From positions 98,043,571-98,107,570 of the forward strand of contig CM034305.1 in the NCBI GenBank assembly GCA_019925795.1: a DNA stretch of 64,000 nucleotides, read 5' to 3'. A model generated the notes under the pieces. It worked only from the letters and a program-made list of their open reading frames with translations, was not told the DNA's origin and searched no databases. The translations under genes and the position numbers were made by a program. This stretch comes from Dendrobium chrysotoxum (lineage: Eukaryota; Streptophyta; Magnoliopsida; Asparagales; Orchidaceae). Of the stretch, positions 54,613 through 64,000 are shown in pieces (the first letter of the stretch is position 1; each line of letters starts with the position of its first letter).

Positions 54613-55209
54613 TTAATACTGCATAACCGTCCGATCCCCTTGTACTAACCGAATAAATTGCTCTTGCGTCTGCCACCTCGCAGAAAGAGGCACAAACCAG
54701 TCTCTAAAGACTTTAACAAAATCATCCCATACAATTTGAGATACTGCTCTACCACCAAATCTTTCCATCATCTGTCCTCCCCACCATCTCTCAGCTTCCC
54801 CATCCAAAACAAACGTGGCTAAAGCCACCCTTCGTTCAGCCGGACAATGCATACCTTCTAAAATTTTCTCCACTCGCATAAGCCAGTTTTCAGCATCAAC
54901 TGGCTCTCCTACTCCCGTAAAGAGAGGTGGTCGCATGTCCTAAAAGATTTTTAAATACTTATCTACAGATGGCTCTCCCCTTGATGTCTCTCCCCTGGAT
55001 GTCTCTCCCCTGGAACTAGACTGTGGCTATTCATGAGAATGTTGGAGCAAGTGTGTCACAGCCGCCATCATCTGAGTGAAGGCATCTATGGTAGCACTGC
55101 TACTACCTACAAGAGGTTGTACCACAGAGGGTACTGCTGGAACTTCTCTACCAGCCATATCATTATTCCCATCAGTGTTGCCATCAGTGGCATTGGGTTC
55201 CTGATCCAT
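54613..55209 (-). pseudogene. gag: gag of chromovirus D, two stops
   Basis: Starts MDQEPNATDG (55209), acidic N-terminus, then RPPLFTGVGEPVDAENWLMR, CPAERRVALATFVLDGEAER and KVFRDWFVPLSARWQTQEQF as in Ty3-type gag. In-frame TAG codons follow HLLQHSHE (about 55026) and precede DMRPPL (about 54937, where the family has Gln, a CAG to TAG change). A short GETSR tandem duplication lies between. The frame is cut off at 54613, before the zinc knuckle. Confidence 0.88.
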
Positions 55210-55330
55210 AGCCCTAAACCAAATAAAACAATTCCAATTTAATAATCATCACATAATCATACAATCCTACAATGTCTAAGACATAAATCATCCTAAGGGC
55301 GCTTTATACTGATCCATATCTTAAACTTGG

Positions 55331-55342
55331 GCTTTGATACCA
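55331..55342 (-). promoter_or_regulatory. Primer binding site of chromovirus D
   Basis: The minus strand reads TGGTATCAAAGC two bases after the LTR, matching the initiator Met tRNA complement with one change. Confidence 0.85.
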
Positions 55343-55344
55343 CT

Positions 55345-57682
55345 TGTCACGACCCGGCCCGGTTAGCTCGTATAAACGAGGCGGGAACGGAATAGGACAT
55401 TTGTAACGTTTCAATTTGTCTTAAAACATGCATTTAATAAATCTAAGAAACTTTACAATACACTAAAAGCGCCTCTAAAATTTTCGTTTCCGAACATACA
55501 AAATAGATTTCATATCATTTCATAGTATTTCACATGTACAAAGGTGGTTACAAAACTTAATAAACATGCCAAACCACCCAAAATATCAAAACTAAGAAAA
55601 CAAAAGAGGAACCTGTCATCCGGTCCTCTACGACTGTATGTGTACCAAGGTCGATCATCTATCACTTAAGAACAAGTTCTTCTGAAAAGTATCCCAAAAC
55701 GAGGGAGTAAGCTAACGCTCAATAGGAAACACTAACTCTAGCATCTTCACATTCCTTTGCGCGTTAAAAGAAGAGTTACATGAATTTTACTACACATGCT
55801 AGTTCTCATGATGTAGAAGTTAAATGTGGTATAGTATGATATTTCATATGTCTTATGCATGTCATATGCCTTATGTATGTCATGTGCTTACTTATACTTT
55901 ATCTTATACAACCGTACCGGAGTACCAGGAGTGTACTGATCAGGTACACAAACATCTTTTTGGCCATTCTATTTCTTTCCTTTTTTGCCCCAAAGGGCCA
56001 TTGGTTTCATATTGCTCATAAGAGCCATATTTGTGCTTTCACACCATATTTGGTACTCCTCATTTCAACATACACAACCATTCAATCATTCTTTTCATAA
56101 ACATATAGATAGCTAATGTAGCGTTTTCATATCAATCATATGCATTGAGTATGCAAGTTTACATGAAAAAGACTTCTATGCATTGCTTCCTATCAAGTAG
56201 CATTTCCATATCCATCATATACAAGGCAAGTTTATATGAAAGAGACTTCTATGCATTGATTCATATAAACATTTAATAGACATTTCTATCAAATAACAAG
56301 AACATTTTATATGCATTTAATATATAAAAAAAATGGGATATTTCAAAACATAACATAAAGAACTATGAATTTGTAGAGTAAGGTGTTCCTACCTTAAATG
56401 TTGCTTCTTGAACCTTCGTTTCACAGGTCCCCCTTAATACTTCTTCCTTTCAAGACCTAGGGAAACAATTGACAACATAACAATATAAGCCTCTATTATT
56501 TTTTTTTTTCAAAAACAATTATACCACACTAACCCAACTCATGTCATATTAAAATTTCTCTCCTTAAGCTCATTAATGCTCTCTAACCTACCCATAACCA
56601 AGCATGTTTGTCACATAGTTATATGCATTTATATCAATATTAATTGAATGTAATTTAAATTTTCGGATTTAATTAAAATCCATATTTTTGAAAATCCAAA
56701 ATTCTCATATTTCTTCTAATTACATTTTAAACACTTTTTCTAACATATAGCATTAATAACCCTAATTATTTTCGGATTAAAAATTGTAGAAATTAGAAAA
56801 AAATATTTTTCTTTTTCAAATTCACATGTTCTCTTAACTAGAGTCTTCCCAAGACTCCTAGAAACATCATTAGTTAACAACTTAAGCTCAAAATCTCAAA
56901 ATTAGAAAAAGCCCTAATTTTGAAATCACAAAAATTTTAGGAAAAAAATCAAATTTATACTTAAACATGCTTCTAAACCCCTTCTAACACTATTCCTCAA
57001 ACAAAATTGAAATATTCATGAAACCCAAATTTTTTCCAAACTAAAAATTGTTGGGGAAAACTTGGAATTCATGGTTAAAATCCTTTCTTACATGCCCTCT
57101 AACACTTTCTTAAAGAAATTTTTGGGTTTTAAAGAAAACCTAGAAAATTTCCCTAAAGAAATCTACACATAGAAAGAAGAAAACTCTTGCTCAAAGCATA
57201 CCTTAACTTCTCCTTAATCTCCTCTCCACTTTCCTTCAAGGAAGTCGCCGGAAAATCGTTGCCGCCGCCGGCCACCGCCTCTCCAAGCTCCGTCGCCCCT
57301 CCTCTTCCTCTCTCGCTCGCTCTCTTCCACCCTTCGGCCGAAATAACGGGATGGGGCCGAATGGTTCGGCCCCCTTAGGGCTTTATTTGGGGAATGGGTG
57401 AATTTGACGCATGTGCCCCTCTTCCTCAAATATTTCTATTAGGTCATGAAGGGAAAAACGGGAAACTAAGGTAAAATGTTACTTAAACGACTTCGACGAT
57501 TTTTAACTCCCAAACCATGTCTAATTTGATATAGGTTCTTTATATCATTTCGATCGAAATTTTGCATAGAATTTTATAAAATTTAGTTCGTTGCATTCTG
57601 ACGACTTTGAAATTTTGCCTAATTTAATTGCAGCGCATCGAAATGCGTGCAACGCGTCCGATTGAAATTTTCGGGTTTTACA
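55345..57682 (-). repeat. 5' LTR of chromovirus D
   Basis: 2338 bp, TGTAAAACCCG to CCGGGTCGTGACA on the minus strand. A GC-rich patch with GGCCGAA and CGGCGGCG motifs stands at 57240-57360, as in LTR A. Confidence 0.92.
55918..56059 (-). promoter_or_regulatory. Multi-hairpin block in LTR D
   Basis: On the minus strand the outer arms are GGAGTACCA (56051-56059) and TGGTACTCCG (55918-55927). Inner stems: GTG/CAC, GCTC/GAGC with loop TTAT (56014-56025), GCCC/GGGC with loop TTTG (55987-55998) and GTGTAC/GTACAC with loop CTGATCA. Confidence 0.7.
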
Positions 57683-60556
57683 ACTAAATACAGATATATA
57701 TATATATAAATGTTTTAAATTCTAGAATTATTTTTTTCTGTTTATTTCTGATAAATGAAATTAGATAGCTCTAGTTTTTGTTTATTAAAAGATAAAAAAA
57801 TAATTCTTTCAAATTAAATTCTGGGCCATCACAGTAATCGACCTAACCCTATCGAAGGATCCTTGTCGGTAGCTATAAATTGCTTCGTATAAGGGGACTT
57901 TGTAGACTTAGCGTGAATGTTTGCCAAATAGATGAATTCAAATCAACCTTAACTAACAAAGAGCTTTGTGCCCTATCGATTATACCCAATGATTCATTAC
58001 TCAATGATAAATAGCTACTAAGGAACATACAGGCTTTTAGCCATGATCGTAGGACAGTGGAGTCATTCGACCAAGCCACTAAGAGAGTCGTGGTTATAAT
58101 CATTAACCATGTGGAACTGGTCTAGCCAAGCCACAAGTTCTTTGTAGATCCATCTAGCCAAACCACCTATTAAAGGACCAATCATAACCATACCATAGAG
58201 CCGTCTGGCCAAGCTACGATTTTTTGGGAGCCATCTGGCCAAGCAACATGTTAAAGGACAAATGCCTTTGTGAGTGATATTTCGACTAGATATTTGCTCT
58301 TTGTGAGCTACAGTTATCCTTGAGTTTATCGCCCTTGCCAAACGGTTGAGGACGGTAGATGAATTTTGTTTTAAGTTTATATAATTAAATTTCAATTTTA
58401 AATATTAATATTTTGACAGAGTTTCAATTTTACAATTTAGTAGATCTTTGAGAATTTACCCCTTCGGTTGAGATTTACACTCACACAGCCATCATCGAGG
58501 TTTTAAAGTTATTTCAAAATATTTGTATTTCATAAGCATATGGAGGAATTTGAAAGTGTAGAGTCCCCTCTGGTTGAGATAAACATTCAACACGACCATC
58601 ATCAGGGAAATAATTTCTTGTTAAATCAAAGTGCACGATTCTCAAGATAGTGACTCGCTTCTTAAGGCGGTAGCATATTTCTCAGGGCTATCGCTTGCTT
58701 CCCAAGGTTGTTGAACACTCTTAGAGGCGTCAGCACACTTCTCGATGCATAACATTTAACTTTGAGAAATCATATTTTAATGGATGAGGGGCGTTTTGAA
58801 ATATTTAAATATAATCAATTACGCAAGTGATTATCTTTAGTGCACAAGATTTTATTTAACATTCAAGAAACGCCTTCTGTCCACTTGTACGACTGTTGTG
58901 AATCCGATGGCATGAGTTAAAGGCGTGATAGGTTTCAATTGCTATGTATAGGAGAAATATTGTTTAGTTCATTTTGCCTCCTCCAAGCTATCAAATCCCA
59001 ACATAGCTCATGGGAGATATTTGTTCAATAGACAATAAGAGGTCATGCTCTTGCTGAAAGTGAGCTGCATTGTTCGCCAAGAATCTCCCATTGTCATTTG
59101 CAAACAAACTGATTTATTCAGTAAGAGCCCCTTTCCCTTTGCCGATAAGCTAGTTGTCTATACTACAAATTTTTTGTTGTTGCTTACAGGCGAATTGTAG
59201 TATAACTCCACTCCCATAATGCCCTTTGGCGGGTTATAGTCCGACTTACACATTTGTCTATGCCTATAAACAACTTATCACATTCACCATGAGTTTCTTA
59301 TCCTTGCTCTTAGGAGAAATGTTCTGTTCATTATAAGTTCCAGGTTTCTGCCCATAGGCAAGGTGTCATATTCAATGCATGTTCCTTGTTGTCACTCGTA
59401 GGCGGACTATCGTGCATATTACAAGTTTCATTAATGTTGCATGTGGGCAAGTAGTAAGTATTTGGGAAGAAGTAGTAAGCATTTGGGAAGTCTAATTTTG
59501 CCAGTAGGTAAACTACTTTGTTCATTTCAAATCCACTTTTGTCATCCACAAGCAAGCTATTATGCTTATTATAATTCCCCGTTATTGCCCATTTTCAAAT
59601 TTCACAAATTTCATTTATTTTGAAATTATTTACATGAGTTCAGTTCCCCGTAGGTCATATTTTATTTGCTATTATTTTCATTTTGAACCTTATTTTCTCG
59701 CACTTCATTTTAGATACTTTAATTGCTTATATCATTTAGAGTTTTTAAGTTTGTAATTTCCTTATTTTGATCTTCTTCCTTATAGTGCAAAAATATTTCT
59801 AAGTCCCAATTTTCAGTAGAAATTCTAGAAACCTCCCGACGTCTCTCCCAATTTAGGAAAAATTTTGGGAAGTCTAACCCTACCCACCACACGAAGAAAG
59901 TCGTGCATAGTCAGTGTCAGATGACACTACGGCCATGATCTTCAATCACACCACGCCAAGAAAAACGTGCATGAATCTTTAGGGTGCCTACTTAGAAGCT
60001 CGCAAATTTTTTTGCCGGCATGAAAGCACTCACGAGTACTTAATTTTATCCCGCCATGCTAAGCAAAGCGCGCACAGGGCTTTCCCGATTCGTCGCAAGT
60101 GTTGCACTGAACTTCCTCCCATCATGCTAGGAAAAACGTGCATATGAGGTCAACTCATTGCACCACAAGCATCGACAACAGAATTTTGGAGTTTTTTAAG
60201 TTTAGTGAACATTATACCTTGACGAGCGAGGCGACGGCGATGACAAAAGCACGAGGCTTGAAACACAAAACCACTCTCTTATCTCTCTTTTTTTGTTGCT
60301 TTTCTACTTTTTTAACTAATAGCAATAATATAATACTACCAATGGGGAGAGAAAGAGAGAGAGGAGGGGGAATGGAAAGTTGAGGTGCTGTTTGGGTAGA
60401 GATGGAAAGCTGCTATTGGGTTTCAGTTTTGTAGCATTGCAAGCTATTGGGGTTGGGGTTATTGGATTGAGAGGTTAATGGTTTAGAGATCTGTTGGCTT
60501 AAGTAGAGAGGGCAAGTAGGAGATTTATATGCCAGCTGAGAAGAGGCGTGAGACTT

Positions 60557-61844
60557 TGATGTAGAACGAAGAAGGGGGGGGGAATAAAATTAAAATTTTG
60601 AAATTCAAATTCAGATTTTCCTTAATTAAGGGATTTGATTGTCAGAATTAATGAGATAGGAGAGAGGGTAATGGGGCCAGCCAAGAGAGAGGAGGGGGAG
60701 AAATTGTCTAGGTTCAATGAATGTGTCTAGGTTCAATGAACATGAAAATTGGAATTAACTCCAATTAATTTCAGATTGGGAGAGATTTGGTGGGGGGTTT
60801 CCTAAAAGAGATTTACTAATTAAGAAAATTAATTTAAATCAAATCTAATTAGAAATTTAATTCGATCTAATTTAAGTAACTTTCCTAAAATTGGGTTTCT
60901 TATTTAGGAAACAAATTCAAATTTAAAATTGTTTGAATTTTAAATTCAAATTTGTTACCAAACTACGAAGGCCAAAATATGAAGGGCTTTGAATGCAGGA
61001 TGGAATTTGTGGAGCCAATAGAAGAGGGAGGAGGTGTCTAGGTTCAATGTATTTGGGCTAAGGATTAATTAACCAATTAATCTCAGAATTGATTAATTAA
61101 CTGAATGAAAGAAGTTTCCAAAATTGATATAATTAATGAGGATGGATTTGAAATTCAAATTAGATTAATTTGAATTAAAATCTTTCCAAATTAATGACAA
61201 CTTAAATAAGGAAAGAGGGATTTTTGGAGGGAAGTGGGGCTAGGGAAGGAGGTGGCCGGCGGGTGGGTGGAGTCATGGTGGATTTCGGCCAAGGGGAGGG
61301 AGGAGGAAGGGAGGGGTTGGTGTAGGCCGATGGTGTGGAGGTGATGGGGTGAGAGGATCGCCGCCTTGGTGAAGGGCTTGAGGAGGTGGCGGTTTAGGAA
61401 AATAAGGAAAAACAAAACAAAGAAGAAAAAAAAAGATAGAACTGCGAGCCTTGGACTCTTCCGAAGACTGACGGGTGATACGATGCCCTTCACCAAGAGA
61501 CTTCAAGCCACGAGCCCGAACCCATCCTGCGGCTGGTGGAAACCACAATTCCCTCTATAGGGATTCTCACTAATATCCTCCCCAAAGAACAAAAGTGCAG
61601 AACAATTTTTTTATTAATAATCCATCATACCTAATACAAAAGCAAGGGCCTCTATATATAGGCCTTAAAATAAAAGAAACTAAAAAGACAACATAAGACA
61701 AGACTCTTAAATAAGGGTAAAAATGGAAAATGCATAATTAAAATCAAAATTACAATTAATAAACTAAGATAAAAATGGAGTGATCTCGATCGTCGATCTT
61801 CGTCTCTTCATTTGATTAATGTCCACCGTCGGATGTCTGTATCA
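60557..61844 (-). repeat. 3' LTR of the minimal element
   Basis: 1288 bp, near-identical to 61916-63216; it lacks a 17-bp GCCCCTTAGGCTTACAT-type stretch present at about 63050. Confidence 0.92.
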
Positions 61845-61900
61845 TTCTCCCGGGGTGACAAAGAGCTCGACTCCATCGAGTCCGCATCACGGGCAACCAT

Positions 61901-61912
61901 GCTCTGATACCA
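61901..61912 (-). promoter_or_regulatory. Primer binding site of the minimal element
   Basis: TGGTATCAGAGC on the minus strand, four bases from the 5' LTR end; it equals the complement of initiator Met tRNA. Confidence 0.9.
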
Positions 61913-61915
61913 AAC

Positions 61916-63216
61916 TGATGTAGAACGAAGAAGGGGGGAATAAAATTAAAAATCTGAAATTCAATTTCAAATTCTTCTTAATTAAGGGATTTGATTGGAG
62001 GAATTAATGAGATAGGAGAGGGTAAGGGGGATGACCAAGATAAAGGAGGGGAAGAAGTTGTCCACATTCAATGAATGTGTCTAGGTTCAATGAACATGAA
62101 AATTAGAATTAATTCCAATTAATTTCAGATTGGGAGAGATTTGGTGGGGGGTTTCCTAAAAGAGATTTACTAATTAAGAAAATTAATTTAAATCAAATCT
62201 AATTAGAAATTTAATTCGATCTAATTTAAGTAACTTTCCTAAAATTGGGTTTCTTATTTAGGAAACAAATTCAAATTTAAAATTGTTTGAATTTTAAATT
62301 CAAATTTGTTACCAAACTACGAAGGCCAAAATATGAAGGGCTTTGAATGCAGGATGGAATTTGTGGAGCCAATGGAAGAGGGAGGAGGTGTCTAGGTTCA
62401 ATGTATTTGGGCTAAGGATTAATTAACCAATTAATCTCAGAATTGATTAATTAACTGAATGAAAGAAGTTTCCAAAATTGATATAATTAATGAGGATGGA
62501 TTTGAAATTCAAATTAGATTAATTTGAATTTAAAATCTTTCCAAATTAATGACAACTTAAATAAGGAAAGAGGGATTTTTGAAGAGAAATAGGGCTAGGG
62601 AAGGAGGTGGCCGGCGGGTGGGTGAAGCCATGATGGATTTCGGCCAAGGGGAGGGAGGAGGAAGGGAGGGGCAGGTGTAGGCCGATGGTGTGGAGGTGAT
62701 GGGGTGAGAGGATCGGTGCCTTGGTGGAGGGCTTGAGGAGGTGGCGGTTTAGGAAAATAAGGAAAAACAAAACAAAGGAAAAAAAAAAGATAGAACCGCG
62801 AGCCTTGGACTCTTCCGAAGACTGACGGATGATACGATGCCCTTCACCATGGGACTTCAAGCCACGAGCCCGGACCCATCCTGCGACTGGTGGAAACCAT
62901 AATTCTCTCCATAGAAATTCTCACTAACGTTCTCCCCAAAGAACAAAAGTGCAGAACAATTTTTTTATTAATAATTCATCATACCTAATATAAGAGCAAG
63001 GGCCTCTATATATAGGCCTTAAAATAAAAGAAACTAAAAAGACAATATTGCCCCTTAGGCTTACATAAGACAAGACTCTTAAATAAGGGTAAAAATGAAA
63101 AATGCATAATTAAAATCAAAATTATAATTAATAAACTAAGATAAAAATGGAGTGATGTCAGCTGACAATCTTCGTCTCTTCCTTTGATTAACGTCCACCG
63201 CCGGATGTCCGCATCA
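61916..63216 (-). repeat. 5' LTR of the minimal element
   Basis: 1301 bp, TGATGCGGAC...CTACATCA on the minus strand. Confidence 0.92.
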
Positions 63217-63402
63217 GGCTTTGGGTGAAGTTTTTGGGAAGAGAGAGGCTGGCATGGTAGAGGAACTTAATACTATAAGTTGTTATGAAGCGGTCAGAGG
63301 TTCATGGCAACAGGAGTTTTGAAAGATCAGTTGGGAGAAGTGGAGGAAACGAGCTTGCTACTGAGAGGATCGGCTGCTAGTTTCTTCGAACAAGGGCCAG
63401 AA

Positions 63403-64000
63403 TGTAAGATCCTGAAATCCAGGTAATAAATTTAAAATTTTATTTAATAAAGTTATTATCTTATCCTAAAAATTAATTACAGTTAATTGAAAATTTTAGC
63501 ATTTGTATTAAGTAATGGATTTATGTAAATTTATTTTCCCTATTTATGACTAGATGCATCCTTTTGCATTAGAGAAGTTATAAGAGTAGTTATTTGTGTG
63601 GGCCATCTATTTCCTTCTCTCTTCCAAAGACACAAAAATTTAAGAAGTCCGCAAGCAGTGCATAGGGCGTCGGCACAGTGCAGAAAATACTGTAGCTTAG
63701 TTCGCTACAGTGCCACCGAATTCTATATAGGTGATTCTATGCATGCGGGACTGTAGCAATGTTCGGCTGAGGGAATTCGAGTATTCGACACAGGATTTGG
63801 ATTCCTGTAGAAGTGTTCGGTAGTGGGAAGTAAACACAGGAGGAATTCGGCCAGAGAAGTGAATTCATTTCTGTGGCAAAACAAGAAGAAATATTGAGAA
63901 AGAACAATGAAATCTGTGAAGAAATAATCAGAGAAAAGAATAAGAAGAAGAAGAAAAGAATATTGGAAGAAAGAATGCGGTAAGAAATTATAGAGTTTAT
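63403..64000 (+). repeat. Start of an LTR running off the window
   Basis: TGTAAGATCCTGAAATCC at 63403 resembles the minus-strand start of the solo LTR at 42697. It continues with TACTGTAGC, CACAGTGC and GTTCGGCTGAGGG blocks shared in style with that LTR. A purine-rich CAAGGGCCAGAA precedes it. The rest lies outside. Confidence 0.5.

Larger units (their letters stand above)
54613..57682 (-). mobile_element. Chromovirus D: 5' LTR and partial gag only
   Basis: A 2338-bp LTR (55345-57682, minus) followed by an initiator-Met-type primer site and about 600 bp of gag, then an abrupt change to R1 sequence near 54605. Pol and the 3' LTR are lost. Closest relative in the window is element A (same gag start, same LTR termini TGTAAAACCCG and TGACA). 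Confidence 0.85.
53777..57833 (-). mobile_element. R1 LTR copy 2, inserted in G2 and split by chromovirus D
   Basis: On the minus strand it starts TGTGATGGCCCAGAAT (57833) and ends ...CAAGCTATACA (53777). The flanks GTAGT (53772-53776) and GTAAT (57834-57838) are a 5-bp target duplication with one change. About 57683-57833 and 53777-54600 are R1; the middle is chromovirus D. Confidence 0.72.
53348..60330 (+). mobile_element. Family G copy 2, split by R1
   Basis: Same start as G1 (TGTGGGCTCCAAAAATT) and the same order of blocks. The GGAGGTAGT of 53769-53776 continues after R1 at 57839 (CGACCTAACC), where G1 has GGAGGTAGTCGACCCAACC uninterrupted. It is shorter and more decayed than G1, with AGCCA-rich repeats at 58050-58260 (ATCTGGCCAAGC). 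The right boundary is approximate. Confidence 0.65.
60557..63216 (-). mobile_element. Minimal LTR retrotransposon: two ~1.3-kb LTRs around 71 bp
   Basis: LTRs at 60557-61844 and 61916-63216 both run TGATG...CATCA, and are flanked by GACTT (60552-60556) and GGCTT (63217-63221), a 5-bp duplication with one change. The 71-bp interior holds on the minus strand TGGTATCAGAGC (exact initiator Met tRNA complement, 61901-61912) and, at the other side, a purine-richer CACCCCGGGAGAA. Nothing is left between primer site and polypurine tract. The LTRs are highly alike. No coding; frames at 61191-61560 and 62546-62860 are incidental. The minus-strand TATA-like CTATATATAG lies at about 61653 and 63007. Confidence 0.88.

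Noticed and set aside
61191..62860. Minus-strand frames with FFFFF and HHLHTIGLH, present twice
   Set aside because: Both lie at the same place in the two LTRs of the minimal element; no family motif.

Overview
The window looks like nuclear DNA of a seed plant with a large, repeat-rich genome. It holds long-LTR Ty3/gypsy chromoviruses with initiator-Met tRNA primer sites, a plant LINE, hAT-like and MITE-like elements, AT-rich unique DNA and spliceosomal exons. No rRNA, tRNA, organellar or bacterial signal was seen. Everything here was read by eye, so divergence and repeat counts are approximate.

Host gene. One real host gene is visible, on the minus strand. Four phase-compatible exons (48190-48026, 47869-47759, 23263-23166, 22761-22638) encode the middle of a HAD-superfamily IG 5'-nucleotidase (5_nucleotid / NT5DC-like). 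Two short introns are ordinary, but the second intron is about 24.5 kb and the one after the last visible exon is more than 22.6 kb. Almost the whole window from 1 to about 48 kb is therefore intron packed with transposable elements. The N-terminal (DxDxT) and C-terminal (GDHxxxD) parts of the enzyme lie outside the window or were not found.

Layout. 1-0.9 kb: end of a degraded gypsy pol plus an LTR start. 1.1-11.5 kb: a solo LTR (family R1) split by a young, structurally complete chromovirus (element A, 1755-10228) with 2255-bp LTRs, a probable 149-bp intron between gag and protease, and an integrase cut off and joined to the 3' LTR. 11.5-15 kb: LINE, minisatellite and scrambled gypsy pieces. 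15.05-20.6 kb: a minus-strand non-autonomous LTR element carrying two tandem arrays. 21-22.2 kb: two DNA elements. 22.6-23.3 kb: host exons. 24-31.8 kb: LTR B, a gag-protease relic and deleted chromovirus C. 32.5-39.5 kb: family G with hairpin tandem arrays and GC-rich repeats. 39.8-44.4 kb: a dense array of inverted repeats interrupted by a DNA element and a solo LTR. 47.7-48.2 kb: host exons. 49.4-60.3 kb: nested LTRs (F0, G2, R1, chromovirus D). 60.6-63.2 kb: an LTR pair with only 71 bp between. 63.4 kb to the end: another LTR.

Most unusual signal. Unrelated LTR families here carry small inverted repeats in organised sets. Chromovirus LTRs A-D share a cloverleaf-like multi-hairpin block (three mini-hairpins plus a CTGATCA-loop hairpin, enclosed by a CGGAGTRCC stem) whose stems change in paired fashion. 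Non-autonomous families carry tandem arrays in which each unit is a hairpin with covarying arms. The 39.8-44.4 kb segment is a run of more than 20 different perfect hairpins whose loops look alike (CCAAA-like). I know of no named feature that explains this.
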